A stretch of DNA of 44,588 bases from Mycobacterium sp. (GTDB lineage: Bacteria > Actinomycetota > Actinomycetes > Mycobacteriales > Mycobacteriaceae). The notes under the pieces were generated by a model. The model was given only the letters and a program-made list of their open reading frames with translations. It searched no databases and was not told the DNA's origin. The position numbers and the translations under genes were made by a program. The DNA lies in the NCBI GenBank assembly GCA_018882965.1, contig VEQY01000022.1:1-44588 (forward strand), written 5' to 3'. Below, piece by piece: positions 8,427 to 17,312 of the stretch. Numbering within the stretch: position 1 is the stretch's first letter; the number at the start of each line of letters is the position of its first letter.

Positions 8427-9983
8427 TCAGGTCCGGCCGGGCAGGTTCATCACCAGCCGGACGATCGGCAGCAGGGACTTCTGCCACAGCGTTGCGGGCA
8501 CCCCCGGGGGCGGGTCCAGGTTGAGCACGCGGGCGGTGGCGATCGTCTGAGGCTCGGTGTACTTGAGCAGACCCTCCGCACCGTGCCGGCGACCGACACC
8601 GGACAGACCCATCCCGCCCATCGGTGCGCTGAGGCTGCCCCAGGCGAAGGCGTAACCCTCATTGACGTTGACCGTTCCCGAGCGCAGCCGGGCGGCGATC
8701 TTCTCACCCTCGGCGGTCGAACCGGCCCACACGCTGGCATTCAGGCCGTATTCGGTGTCATTCGCCCGCTGCACCGCTTCGTCGACATCGGAGACCGGGT
8801 AGATCGACGCCAGCGGACCGAAGGTCTCGGCGGCAGCGCATTCCATCTCCGGCGTGACCTCGGCGAGGACGGTCGGCTCGTAGAACAGCGGACCGATGTC
8901 CGGACGTGGCTTTCCTCCGGCGATCACCTTGGCGCCCTTCGCTTTGGCGTCTTCGACGTGGGCGATGACGGTTTTCAGCTGGCCCTCGGAGATCAGGCTC
9001 CCCATATCGGCGGAGTAGTCGTAGGCGGTGCCCAGCTTCATCGCCCGTACGGCGTCACCGAACTTACGGGTGAATTCGTCGGCGATGTCCTTCTCGACAT
9101 AGATCCGCTCGATGGAGATGCACAGCTGGCCGGCATTGGAGAAGCAGGCGCGGGTGGCGGCCTTGGCGACCTTGTCGAGGTTGGCTCCGCGAGTGACGAT
9201 CATCGCGTTCTTCCCACCGAGTTCGGCGGAGAAGCCGATGAGCCTGCGCCCGGCGTGCTCGGCGAGATGGCTACCGGTCTGCGACGAACCCGTGAACATC
9301 AGGTAGTCGCAGTGGTCGACGATCGCGGTGCCGACGATGTTTCCCGGTCCCGGAACGATCGCGTACAACGCTCGCGGAAGACCTGCCTGGTAGAGCAGTT
9401 CCGCGCAGGCCAGCCCGCAGTACGGCGTCTGGCTGTCCGGCTTGACCACCACCGCATTTCCCGCGATCAGCGCCGGCACCGCATCGGAGGCCGTCAACGT
9501 CATCGGGTAGTTCCACGGCGAGATGACACCGACGACACCCTTGGGCTGATAACAGACGGTGGTCTTGCCGATCGCCGGGAGTAGCCCCTGCACGGTGTGC
9601 GGTTTGAGCAGATCGGCTGAGACCCGCGCGTAGTAGTTGGCGTTGGCCATCAGGTCGATGACTTCCTCCTGAGCCGCCCAGCGCGCCTTGCCCGCCTCGG
9701 CCTGCAGCAGATCCATCAGGAAGTCACTGTTCTTGATGACCAGGTCGCGGTAGCGGCGAATGATCTTGAGCCGTTCGGACACCGGTGTCGCGACCCAGTC
9801 GGCCTGCGCAGCACGCGCCTTGGCGAAGGCTGCCTCCACGTCGGCGGCCGTGCCGACGGGGATGGTGGCCATCGGCTTGCCGGTGAACACCTCATCGACG
9901 GTTCTGGCCGGGCGCGCCGCCACATCGTCGATCGCCGCCAGTGCGCGCAGGCGGTCGAAGACCGCCGCTGATGGAGCAGCCAT
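8427..9983 (-). CDS. gabD2: Succinate-semialdehyde dehydrogenase GabD2
   Basis: A 518-residue aldehyde dehydrogenase nearly identical in layout to mycobacterial GabD2 (Rv1731), which oxidises succinic semialdehyde to succinate with NAD(P)+, linking GABA or the variant TCA cycle to succinate. Visible motifs are ISPWNYP and the cofactor loop FTGSSQTGSHLAEHAG, the catalytic Glu in ELGGKN, and the catalytic Cys288 in NAGQLCISIERIY. The ATG at 9983 gives the family's usual N-terminus (MAAPSAAVFDRL) and length; the reading frame stays open for 25 more codons upstream but without similarity. It is cytoplasmic and seems to be a single gene; the next minus-strand gene is more than 300 bp downstream. 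Confidence 0.95.
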   Translation of the reverse strand: MAAPSAAVFDRLRALAAIDDVAARPARTVDEVFTGKPMATIPVGTAADVEAAFAKARAAQADWVATPVSERLKIIRRYRDLVIKNSDFLMDLLQAEAGKARWAAQEEVIDLMANANYYARVSADLLKPHTVQGLLPAIGKTTVCYQPKGVVGVISPWNYPMTLTASDAVPALIAGNAVVVKPDSQTPYCGLACAELLYQAGLPRALYAIVPGPGNIVGTAIVDHCDYLMFTGSSQTGSHLAEHAGRRLIGFSAELGGKNAMIVTRGANLDKVAKAATRACFSNAGQLCISIERIYVEKDIADEFTRKFGDAVRAMKLGTAYDYSADMGSLISEGQLKTVIAHVEDAKAKGAKVIAGGKPRPDIGPLFYEPTVLAEVTPEMECAAAETFGPLASIYPVSDVDEAVQRANDTEYGLNASVWAGSTAEGEKIAARLRSGTVNVNEGYAFAWGSLSAPMGGMGLSGVGRRHGAEGLLKYTEPQTIATARVLNLDPPPGVPATLWQKSLLPIVRLVMNLPGRT

Positions 9984-10124
9984 GCCACTACCTTTCGTTG
10001 GGCGCACCCGTTCTCCGGGCACCAGCCCCCACACTATCGGTCCTGGGGACCTGGCCATCCGTTCTGCTCAGACGGCGGGCCTTGACGGCCCAGCGGCTGC
10101 GGCACGATCATGAGGGCTACTGCC

Positions 10125-12389
10125 ATGAGCGAAAACAGCAAAGCCGTCACCGCGCGCCGGATCCATCCGTCGCGGCGGAAGGCGGCGGTGGCCGTCCTGG
10201 GTGGCGGCGCCGCGCTGGCGATCGGACTCGCCGCCCCGGCGGGGGCCGACACCGCGTCACCGGATGAGGGTTCCGGCGCCACGCACTCCACGCAGTCGCC
10301 CCGCGGGTCGGCGACCAGGTCGGGACGCAGCACCGAGGCAATCGCGGGGTCGCGCTCGGTGAGCGCCCGTCAGGTCACCCGGACACCGAGCACGAGCCCC
10401 CGTCGCGGCGGCTCCGAGACCGCGCCGCGCCCGGCGACCGTGCCCGCCGCGTGGACCCTGCTGGGAGCCGTCGGCCGGGAGATCGAGCGGACGTTCTTCA
10501 ACCGCTATCCCACCATCGCTCCGGTGACCGCGGCGCCGACCGCCGAGGGTGTGGTCACCGGCACCATGGGGGCCACCGACGCCGATGGCGATCGACTGGT
10601 CTACACCGTGGTCGCCGAACCCTCCCTGGGGCGGGTCGACCTCGACGGTGACACCGGGAACTTCACCTACACCCCAGTGGTCGACTTCGCGGCCTACGGC
10701 GGTGAGGACTCATTCACCGTCGCGGTGAGCGACGAGACGAACTTTCACATCCACGGCCTGCAGGGCCTGCTGAACGCGCCGATCGCGTTCGTTCGCAGTA
10801 TCCCGTTCCTCGGGTCGCTGCTGTCGGACTACCTGCCCAGCACCACCCCGACCGCGACGGTGCGGCTGAGCTTCGACGGCAACGGCAGCCTTGCCGCACT
10901 GGAGTTTCCGGAGGGCTTTCGGTGGGGAGTGTCGACAGCGGCGTTCCAGGCCGAGATGGGCGGCGACGCTCCGCTGGACACGAATTCCGACTGGTGGCAG
11001 TGGACCCACGACCCGCTCAACAGCCTGCTGCTGGGGTGGCGGGGCGCGGTGCCCGAAGACGGCCCCGGCCAGTACAACCTCTATCCGACCGACATCGACC
11101 TGGCCAGGAACGAGGTAGGCGCCAACACCTTCCGGATCAGCATCGAGTGGAGCCGGATCTTCCCGACCACAACCGCCTCAGTCGATGCGGCAGGCGGGAT
11201 CACCCCGGAGGTGCTCAGCCAACTCGACGCGCTGGCCGATCAGGACGCGGTCACCCACTATCGCGACGAGATCGCGGCGATGCGGGCCGCCGGTCTCGAT
11301 CCGATGGTGACCGTCAACCACTTCACCCTGCCGCTGTGGATCCACGACCCCGCCGCCGCCCGCGCCACTGCTTTCCTCGGCGGCACCCCCGAGACCGCGG
11401 CCGGCTGGGTTTCCGAGTCGACGGCCACCGAGTTCGAGAAGTACTCCGCCTACCTGGCCTGGAAGTTGGGCCCTCAAGTCGGTACCTGGCTGGTGCTCAA
11501 CGAGCCGGTCACCTCGATGCTGGTGTCCTACTACGCCATTCCGCTGGCGACCAACTTCCCGCCCGCCGTCTTCCGGCCCGATCTGGTGGCACAAGGATTG
11601 CGCAACCAGGCGACCGCGTACGCGGCGGCGTACGACGCCATCCACGAATTCGACCCCGACGCCCAGGTGGGTTTCGCGCTGAACATGTATTCCTGGCGCC
11701 CCGCGAATCCGGCCAACCCGGTCGACCAGGAGGCCACCGCGTCCTTCAGCGACTTCTATAACCGGTGGTTCCCCGACGCCGTGCTACGTGGCCGGATCGA
11801 CACCAACTTCGATGGGGTGATCAGCGACGACGAGATCCGGCCGGAGTTGGCCGACAAGGCCGACTTCTTCGGCGTCAACTACTACAGCCAGGGCATCGTC
11901 GCCAGCTACGGCGGCGCGTCGGATCCGGCCCTGCCGATCGTCAAGGGCTACCCACAGTTCTCGCCGCTGCTCAATGTCGTCGCCGGCGGCTGCCCGGCCC
12001 GCGAATGCACGGACACCGCGCAGATCATCAACCCCGCCGGCCTGCGCTCAGTGCTGGACATCGCGAACTCCTACGGACTGCCTTTGTGGGTCACCGAGAA
12101 CGGACTAGCCGACGCCGACGACGATCAGCGGCCGTCCTATGTGGTGCGTCATCTGGCCGTACTCCACCAGGCGATCGCCGACGGCATGGACATCCGCGGT
12201 TACACCGCCTGGGCGCTCACCGACAACCTCGAGTGGGTTCTCGGCTACGAGCCGAAATTCGGGCTTTACTCCTACGATCCGGTCACCCTGGCGCGAACCC
12301 CGCGCCCGAGCGTCGGCCTGGTCCGCGACGTTTTCACCGGTAACGCTCTCACCGCAGACGCCTTCCGCGCTTACACGATGGGCGACTGA
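10125..12389 (+). CDS. Exported family GH1 beta-glycosidase with N-terminal Ig/cadherin-like module
   Basis: A 754-residue modular enzyme. It has a Sec signal (basic start, hydrophobic core about 20-38, cleavage near AGA-D), a disordered Ser/Thr/Arg linker to about 105, and a short segment TFFNRYPTIAPV. A VCBS/cadherin-like beta module (ATDADGDRLVYTV...VDLDGDTGNFTYTP) spans about 130-210, and a GH1 barrel runs from about 255 to the end. The GH1 acid/base Glu460 is in VLNEPV and the nucleophile Glu658 in VTENG, the standard spacing. It probably cleaves a beta-glucoside or galactoside outside the membrane. The second ATG (10125) is preferred over 10110 because GAGGG lies about 9 nt before it. 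The N-terminal module closely resembles that of the GH78-like protein at 18-21 kb. Confidence 0.92.
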   Translation: MSENSKAVTARRIHPSRRKAAVAVLGGGAALAIGLAAPAGADTASPDEGSGATHSTQSPRGSATRSGRSTEAIAGSRSVSARQVTRTPSTSPRRGGSETAPRPATVPAAWTLLGAVGREIERTFFNRYPTIAPVTAAPTAEGVVTGTMGATDADGDRLVYTVVAEPSLGRVDLDGDTGNFTYTPVVDFAAYGGEDSFTVAVSDETNFHIHGLQGLLNAPIAFVRSIPFLGSLLSDYLPSTTPTATVRLSFDGNGSLAALEFPEGFRWGVSTAAFQAEMGGDAPLDTNSDWWQWTHDPLNSLLLGWRGAVPEDGPGQYNLYPTDIDLARNEVGANTFRISIEWSRIFPTTTASVDAAGGITPEVLSQLDALADQDAVTHYRDEIAAMRAAGLDPMVTVNHFTLPLWIHDPAAARATAFLGGTPETAAGWVSESTATEFEKYSAYLAWKLGPQVGTWLVLNEPVTSMLVSYYAIPLATNFPPAVFRPDLVAQGLRNQATAYAAAYDAIHEFDPDAQVGFALNMYSWRPANPANPVDQEATASFSDFYNRWFPDAVLRGRIDTNFDGVISDDEIRPELADKADFFGVNYYSQGIVASYGGASDPALPIVKGYPQFSPLLNVVAGGCPARECTDTAQIINPAGLRSVLDIANSYGLPLWVTENGLADADDDQRPSYVVRHLAVLHQAIADGMDIRGYTAWALTDNLEWVLGYEPKFGLYSYDPVTLARTPRPSVGLVRDVFTGNALTADAFRAYTMGD

Positions 12390-12396
12390 CTCGTTG

Positions 12397-13536
12397 TTAC
12401 CCCAGATACACCAGTAGCACTGCTGCCATCGCCAGCAGGTACATGACGCCGATCACGATCAAGCCCCGCCGTTCCATCGCCATGGCGGGTTCCTCGCCCT
12501 TCGACTGCAGGATCCACGCGCCGACCACCGAGACCGCGATCATCGCGGTGGTCGCGGCAAAGGCCAGTATGTACAGCAGGTCGATCATCAGCAGATAGCT
12601 GGTCTGCGGGAGACCCGATGACACACCCCAGTGTCCGGCCACGAGCGCCAGCAGCGCGGTGATACACAAGTTCAGCTTGGAGTCCACATAGGACGCGGGC
12701 ACGACCAGTGCCAGTGCTGAGGCGATCAGAACGATGAAGATGGGCAGGACGGTTTTGACGATGCCCGAGACCGCCGGCGAGGACAGCGGCATTTCCACGG
12801 TCATCCGGCTGAAGGTCTGGGCGTTGGGTCCGGCGTCGACCTCCCCGAAGGCCGAGGTGTACGTGTAGGGACCGAATGTGATGCGGGGCTGACCGAAGTT
12901 GTATCCCGGCAGCGTGATCTCCCTGTCCAGTTCGATCGGGTCAGTGTCAGGCTCATAGACGACACCGTCGATGTTGTTCTCACCATCTTCGATGACGAGC
13001 CTGAGGGTCTGCTTCTCGAACGGGTAGTCCGAGAGCGACAGCGGTGCGTTGAAGGAGCCCTGGAAACGGGCGACCCACAGCAGGCTGCCATCGGGCTGCT
13101 TTTGCGGTTCGTCATAGAGCGGCGTCTCGACGAGTCCCCAGCTCTGGTACGTGTTCATGATCTCCAGGCCCTCGCTGGGGTCGATCTCCGGATCGGTCCA
13201 ACGCAGCCAGACGTAGAAGTCGGCGTCGAAGCTGTTGGTGGGCAGGTCGACCTTCTGGATGTTGGAGACGTACACCCCGGCGATCACCTTCTCCGGGCCC
13301 GCCTCACGCTCGGTGGACGCGGGCCGCACGGAATGACGGTGCTGATCGGTCCTGGCCGACTGGGACCCTGCGGCAATGCGCTCCATCATCGCAGTGTCCT
13401 GGGCCCGTTCGCCGGTCGGATCGTCGGAGCCGCTCGGACGAGATTGGCCAGCAGCCATCAGCCCGGCGGTCAGAGCGATGAGGAACGTCGCGGCCATCGC
13501 GAGACGCGCAACACCCCGGTTGGACAGCATCCTCAC
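12397..13536 (-). CDS. Bacterial pentameric ligand-gated ion channel (Cys-loop receptor homologue)
   Basis: A 379-residue protein with the full pLGIC plan. It has a signal/anchor at 10-30, a disordered stretch to 80, then an extracellular beta-sandwich of about 82-250. Its strands match the family (VIAGVYVSNIQKVD, DFYVWLRWTDPEI, and DYPFEKQTLRL at 170-180, the equivalent of the Cys-loop). Four helices follow: M1 259-281 with the conserved Pro (VLPIFIVL), M2 287-308, M3 312-343 and M4 358-378. The M2-M3 loop LPQTSYLLMID (309-319) is diagnostic. As in other prokaryotic members there is no Cys pair in the loop and the M3-M4 linker is short. Ion selectivity and ligand (protons, amines, acids) cannot be read from sequence. 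The start is GTG 13536; ATG 13530 is also possible. It converges on the GH1 gene with a 7-bp gap. Confidence 0.88.
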   Translation of the reverse strand: MRMLSNRGVARLAMAATFLIALTAGLMAAGQSRPSGSDDPTGERAQDTAMMERIAAGSQSARTDQHRHSVRPASTEREAGPEKVIAGVYVSNIQKVDLPTNSFDADFYVWLRWTDPEIDPSEGLEIMNTYQSWGLVETPLYDEPQKQPDGSLLWVARFQGSFNAPLSLSDYPFEKQTLRLVIEDGENNIDGVVYEPDTDPIELDREITLPGYNFGQPRITFGPYTYTSAFGEVDAGPNAQTFSRMTVEMPLSSPAVSGIVKTVLPIFIVLIASALALVVPASYVDSKLNLCITALLALVAGHWGVSSGLPQTSYLLMIDLLYILAFAATTAMIAVSVVGAWILQSKGEEPAMAMERRGLIVIGVMYLLAMAAVLLVYLG

Positions 13537-13639
13537 CGGTCTAGAGATAGCACGGGTGGGACGACCGCAGGGATCGACCTAGGTATCAGCTTGATGTCAG
13601 ACCCGTCCACACCTGCCAGACCCGGCCTATAGTCGGCGC

Positions 13640-14047
13640 ATGACGCCCGGCCTTCACCAGCGCTTGGACCGTTCCGGACCGGCCGCGCTCGCCCTCTTCC
13701 GAATCGTCATCGGGTTGCTCTTCGCCCTGCACGGGACGGCGAAGCTGTTCGGGTGGCCGGCGACGAAGAGCGGTGCTGTTCCGGTCGGTACCTGGCCGTA
13801 CTGGTGGGCGGGGGTGATCGAACTCGCCGTGGGTGTCCTCGTCGCGCTTGGGCTATTCACCCGCATCGCCGCGGTGATCGGTTCGGGAACGATGGCCTTC
13901 GCCTACTTCACCGAACACCAGGCGAAGGGGCTTCTTCCCATCGAGAACGGCGGTGAGCTCGCCACGCTCTATTGCTTCGCATTCCTGCTGATCGCCCTCA
14001 TCGGACCCGGGGCGTTCGCCCTGCGGGACCGCAGGCCGGACGGGTGA
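13640..14047 (+). CDS. DoxX-family membrane protein
   Basis: A 135-residue protein with four transmembrane helices and the DoxX start LFRIVIGLLFALHGTAKLFGWP, followed by WWAGVIELAVGVLVALGLFTRIAA and AYFTEHQAKGLLPIENGGE, all typical of the family. DoxX proteins are small inner-membrane proteins linked to redox balance and to thiosulfate/quinone oxidoreductases; in mycobacteria one member works with SodA and SseA. No such partners are near here. It is divergent from the ion channel gene, with about 100 bp between them. The ATG at 13640 places the first conserved residues at the usual distance. Confidence 0.88.
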   Translation: MTPGLHQRLDRSGPAALALFRIVIGLLFALHGTAKLFGWPATKSGAVPVGTWPYWWAGVIELAVGVLVALGLFTRIAAVIGSGTMAFAYFTEHQAKGLLPIENGGELATLYCFAFLLIALIGPGAFALRDRRPDG

Positions 14048-14148
14048 CCCGCACGCTTGCGCAGCCGTGAGCGACGGGACTGCGTGCGCCACGGTGCCAA
14101 ACGGGGCTAGCGTGGATGTAGCACTTGAGCACGCGTCGAGGAGGCCAC

Positions 14149-15663
14149 GTGGCGGAGAGCCCGCAGAAGAAATCGGCACCCCAGTCGAAGACGGCGCCGG
14201 CCAAAAAGCCGGCCAAGAAGCCTGGCACCCCGGCGCGCGCCAAGACTTTGCGCGGCCGTGACGCGGTCACCGAGGCCAAGCGGCTGTCGGGCTGGGATTT
14301 CGCGACCTGGCGCATGGCGACCGACGACCCGGTCATGCGCTCCACCATCATCGGCCTGCTGCTGCTGGAGGAAAGTCCGGACTGGGATCGGATGTGTGAG
14401 CGCTACGAGCGCGCGACACGGCTCGCCCCGGTGCTGCGCTCGGTGATCAAGGAGGGACCAACCGGGCTGGAGACCCCGCGCATCGTCGTCGATCCGGACT
14501 TCGACCTCTCGTATCACATGCGCCGCTTCAGCATGCCCAAAGGTTCGACATGGAACGACGTGCTCGATGACGCTCGGCGTCAGAGTATGTCCGACTTCGA
14601 CAAGGACCGGCCGCTGTGGCGGGTGACCTTGCTGGAGGGTCTGTCCGGCGGCAAGGCGGCCATGATCCTCAAGCTGCATCACGCGATCGCCGACGGCCAG
14701 GGTGCGGTGCAGTTGGGCCTCGCACTGCTCGATTTCACCGCGGAGGGAACCGATCTGGGTCCGATGCCGCCGGCACCGGAGCCGGCTGTTCTGGATACCA
14801 AGGGCTTTCTCCAAGCCGTCGTCCGCAACAACGTCGGGTGGGTCGCCAAGACCGCCGAGGATGCGGTCAAGGGCATCGGGCCGCTCGCGTTGGCGACCAT
14901 CAAGAACCCGGTGGGGTTCCTCAACCGTTTCCGGGACACCGCAGAGTCGGTGCTGCGGTTCACCAAGGTTCCGCTGCCGCTGGGCCCGCTGTCACCGATC
15001 ATGCAGGCCCGCAGCATCAACTATCACTTCAACACCATCGACATGGACTTCGAGAAGTTCCGCGCGGCTGCCAAGAAACGTGACCGCACGGTCAACGACC
15101 TGTTCCTTGCTGCCATCAGCGTGGGCATGTACCGCTTCCACGAGCAGATGGGGCGTCCGGTCGACGAGTTACGGATGAACATGCCGATCTCGCTGCGGAC
15201 CTCCGCGGATCAAAGCAATGCGGTGACGATCGCGCGCTTCGAGATCCCGGTCAGCAACGCGATCGATGACGTGCTGGATGCCGCGGCCCGGATAGTTCGC
15301 AGCTGGCGCGCCGAGCCGGCCCTCAAACTTGCCGACTACCTCGCTGAGCTGAGCCGCTTCCTGCCTCCGGAACTGGTGTCGGCGGCCGCCCAGACATCGG
15401 ACCTGACGGCCTCCAACGTCCCCGGTGTACCCGCTCCGGTGTGGCTGGCGGGTGCGAAGGTATTGCGGATGTATCCGTTGGTCGGCACGATCGGCGCGGC
15501 GATCAACGTCACGATGCTGACCTACAACGGGACTGCGAGCGTGGGTGTCAGCTCCGACGACGCGGCCGTCGACGACCGCGCCGAATTGATCCGCAGCCTG
15601 CAGTACGGGTTCGAGCAGGTCGTCGGTAAATCGGTGCTGGTGAGCGAACCACTGAGTGCGTGA
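14149..15663 (+). CDS. Wax ester synthase/diacylglycerol acyltransferase (WS/DGAT)
   Basis: A protein of about 504 residues of the bacterial WS/DGAT family, which transfers acyl-CoA to diacylglycerol or fatty alcohol to make storage triacylglycerol or wax. The catalytic HHxxxDG motif is HHAIADG (about 177-183), and NDLFLAAISVGMYRFHE and the late TASNVPGVPAPVWLAG segment match the C-terminal domain (DUF1298). The first 35 residues are an unusual Lys/Ala/Pro-rich tail. GTG 14149 is chosen because AGGAGG lies 5 nt before it; the TTG at 14125 lacks a ribosome site. A beta-oxidation-type gene follows 33 bp downstream, so the two may be co-transcribed. Confidence 0.92.
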   Translation: MAESPQKKSAPQSKTAPAKKPAKKPGTPARAKTLRGRDAVTEAKRLSGWDFATWRMATDDPVMRSTIIGLLLLEESPDWDRMCERYERATRLAPVLRSVIKEGPTGLETPRIVVDPDFDLSYHMRRFSMPKGSTWNDVLDDARRQSMSDFDKDRPLWRVTLLEGLSGGKAAMILKLHHAIADGQGAVQLGLALLDFTAEGTDLGPMPPAPEPAVLDTKGFLQAVVRNNVGWVAKTAEDAVKGIGPLALATIKNPVGFLNRFRDTAESVLRFTKVPLPLGPLSPIMQARSINYHFNTIDMDFEKFRAAAKKRDRTVNDLFLAAISVGMYRFHEQMGRPVDELRMNMPISLRTSADQSNAVTIARFEIPVSNAIDDVLDAAARIVRSWRAEPALKLADYLAELSRFLPPELVSAAAQTSDLTASNVPGVPAPVWLAGAKVLRMYPLVGTIGAAINVTMLTYNGTASVGVSSDDAAVDDRAELIRSLQYGFEQVVGKSVLVSEPLSA

Positions 15664-15696
15664 TGGCGCCGCGTGTGACGGCTCCGGGCAACTGAG

Positions 15697-16515
15697 ATGA
15701 CAGCCGCCGACCATCCTGTCCTTGCCACCCGGTTCGAGACACTGCTGTGCACGTCGCCCGCGCAGCATGTCCTGCAGGTCACCCTCAATCGTCCCGACGT
15801 GGGCAACGCGATGAACACCCAAATGGGGACCGAGCTGCTCCAGCTGTGGACGATGATCGGCGAAGATGCGGGCGAGCTGCGCTGTGTCGTCCTGACTGGG
15901 GCCGGTGACCGCATCTTCTGCGCCGGGGCGGACCTCAAGGAGCGCAAGGGGATGAGTGCGCAATCCTGGCGCCGCCAGCACGAGATCTTCGAGCGGGAGT
16001 CCGATCGGCTCATCGACCTACCGATCCCCGTGATCGCCGCCGTCAACGGCCATGCCTACGGCGGCGGTCTGGAGATGCTGCTCGCCTGTGATTTCGCGTA
16101 TGGATCACGCGAGGCGCGCTTCGCGTTGACAGAGGTCACTCTCGGAATCATGCCCGGCACCGGCGGAACGCAGAACCTGCCGCGCGCCGTCGGCGAGCGC
16201 CGTGCCAAGGAGGTCATCCTCACCGGGCTGCCGTTCGATGCCGACCAGGCCCTGCACTGGGGCGTACTCAATGCGGTGTTCCCAGCGCGCGAGGTCCTGG
16301 CCGCGACCGTGCAGACGGCGAGCCGGATCGCCGGCAATGCGCCGCGGGCGGTGCGCCAGGCAAAGAGATCCATTCATCACGGACTGCAGATGGACCTGAG
16401 CACGGCCCTGCGGTTCGAGGTGGAGGCCTACAACCAGTTGATCGAGACCGAGGACCGTCTCGAGGGCGTCGCCGCCTTCAACGAAAAACGGTCACCGAGG
16501 TTCACCGGCCGCTGA
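15697..16515 (+). CDS. Enoyl-CoA hydratase/isomerase family protein
   Basis: A 272-residue crotonase-fold enzyme. The oxyanion-hole segments are visible (GDRIFCAGADLKER and VNGHAYGGGLEMLLACDFA), as is the catalytic Glu region EVTLGIMPGTGGTQNLPRAVG, which carries the second Glu position used by hydratases. It acts on enoyl-CoA thioesters in fatty acid or related degradation; exact substrate unknown. It lies 33 bp after the WS/DGAT gene in the same direction and is probably part of the same lipid-related unit. It converges on the L,D-transpeptidase-like gene with a 19-bp gap. Confidence 0.92.
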   Translation: MTAADHPVLATRFETLLCTSPAQHVLQVTLNRPDVGNAMNTQMGTELLQLWTMIGEDAGELRCVVLTGAGDRIFCAGADLKERKGMSAQSWRRQHEIFERESDRLIDLPIPVIAAVNGHAYGGGLEMLLACDFAYGSREARFALTEVTLGIMPGTGGTQNLPRAVGERRAKEVILTGLPFDADQALHWGVLNAVFPAREVLAATVQTASRIAGNAPRAVRQAKRSIHHGLQMDLSTALRFEVEAYNQLIETEDRLEGVAAFNEKRSPRFTGR

Positions 16516-16534
16516 TCCGCGGCGCGACCGACGA

Positions 16535-17224
16535 TCACGACCCGGCGGGGATCAGAGCGGGGTCGCCGACGCCGATGGTGATCCGCGGCGCGGCAGCCGG
16601 ATCCAGCCAGGTCAGCACCGAACGCATCTCGTCGCGGCCGATAGCCACACATCCCCAGGTGGGGTCACCATTGGTGACGTGCAGGAAAATCCCGGACACC
16701 CGCCCGGGAATGCGCTGCGGGTTGACGGTGATGTTCACCGCGTAGTCGTACACGGGCCCGGAGTCATAGAGGTTCTCCGCGATATCCGAGGGTTTCCCGG
16801 GTCCGCGCACGTGGGTGTTGTACGTCGGCGAGGAGGCATCCTCATCCCACCAGTCTTCGTCGGTGGCCTGGAAGTAGGGCATCTTCGTGCCGGGGTTGGG
16901 CTGCCGACCGAAGGCCTGGTCGAAGGTGAACGTTCCCTCCGGAGTTCGGTGCACTCCGTCTGCGGGTGCGCCGACGCCGAGTGCTCCCACCTTGGCCGGT
17001 GTCGGACCCAGGACAGCCTTCCACTGCTGACCGAATCGCTGGAAGGCGATGAGCGATCCGGTGGTCGCGTCGGCGGCCGGAACGCCGACGACGATCCATT
17101 GCGCAGGTTGCCCGCTCGCCGGAGCGACCGGCTCCGCCGATGCGGTCACCGCCCATGCCGGGCACAGCAGTACGAGCAAGAGTCTGGTGGCGACGCGAAT
17201 CGTCGTCGAGAGCTTCACCGTCAC
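16535..17224 (-). CDS. Exported L,D-transpeptidase (YkuD-like) family protein
   Basis: A 229-residue protein with a signal peptide (about 1-30, cleavage near ASA-E). Its core carries a YkuD-type active site, His182 in FLHVTNG and Cys192 in TWGCVAIGRDEM, comparable to the HxG...SxGCxR motif of L,D-transpeptidases, though the residues around His and Cys are a divergent variant. Such enzymes cross-link peptidoglycan stem peptides or attach proteins to them. No Ig-like domain of the classical mycobacterial Ldt proteins is present, so the role may be accessory or carboxypeptidase-like. It lies 88 bp after the DUF1906 gene in the same direction. Confidence 0.8.
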   Translation of the reverse strand: MTVKLSTTIRVATRLLLVLLCPAWAVTASAEPVAPASGQPAQWIVVGVPAADATTGSLIAFQRFGQQWKAVLGPTPAKVGALGVGAPADGVHRTPEGTFTFDQAFGRQPNPGTKMPYFQATDEDWWDEDASSPTYNTHVRGPGKPSDIAENLYDSGPVYDYAVNITVNPQRIPGRVSGIFLHVTNGDPTWGCVAIGRDEMRSVLTWLDPAAAPRITIGVGDPALIPAGS

Positions 17225-17312
17225 CTCGTTCGATCAGTAGTGCACGCAGCGCCGCCATCGTAACCGGCGTGAGCGCTCGTTCAGCGCAGCGAAATGCCGC
17301 AGCCAGACAGCG

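Noticed and set aside
8583..9584. 333-codon plus-strand frame opposite gabD2
   Set aside because: GabD2 is certain from its catalytic motifs; the antisense frame is open only because of GC codon bias.
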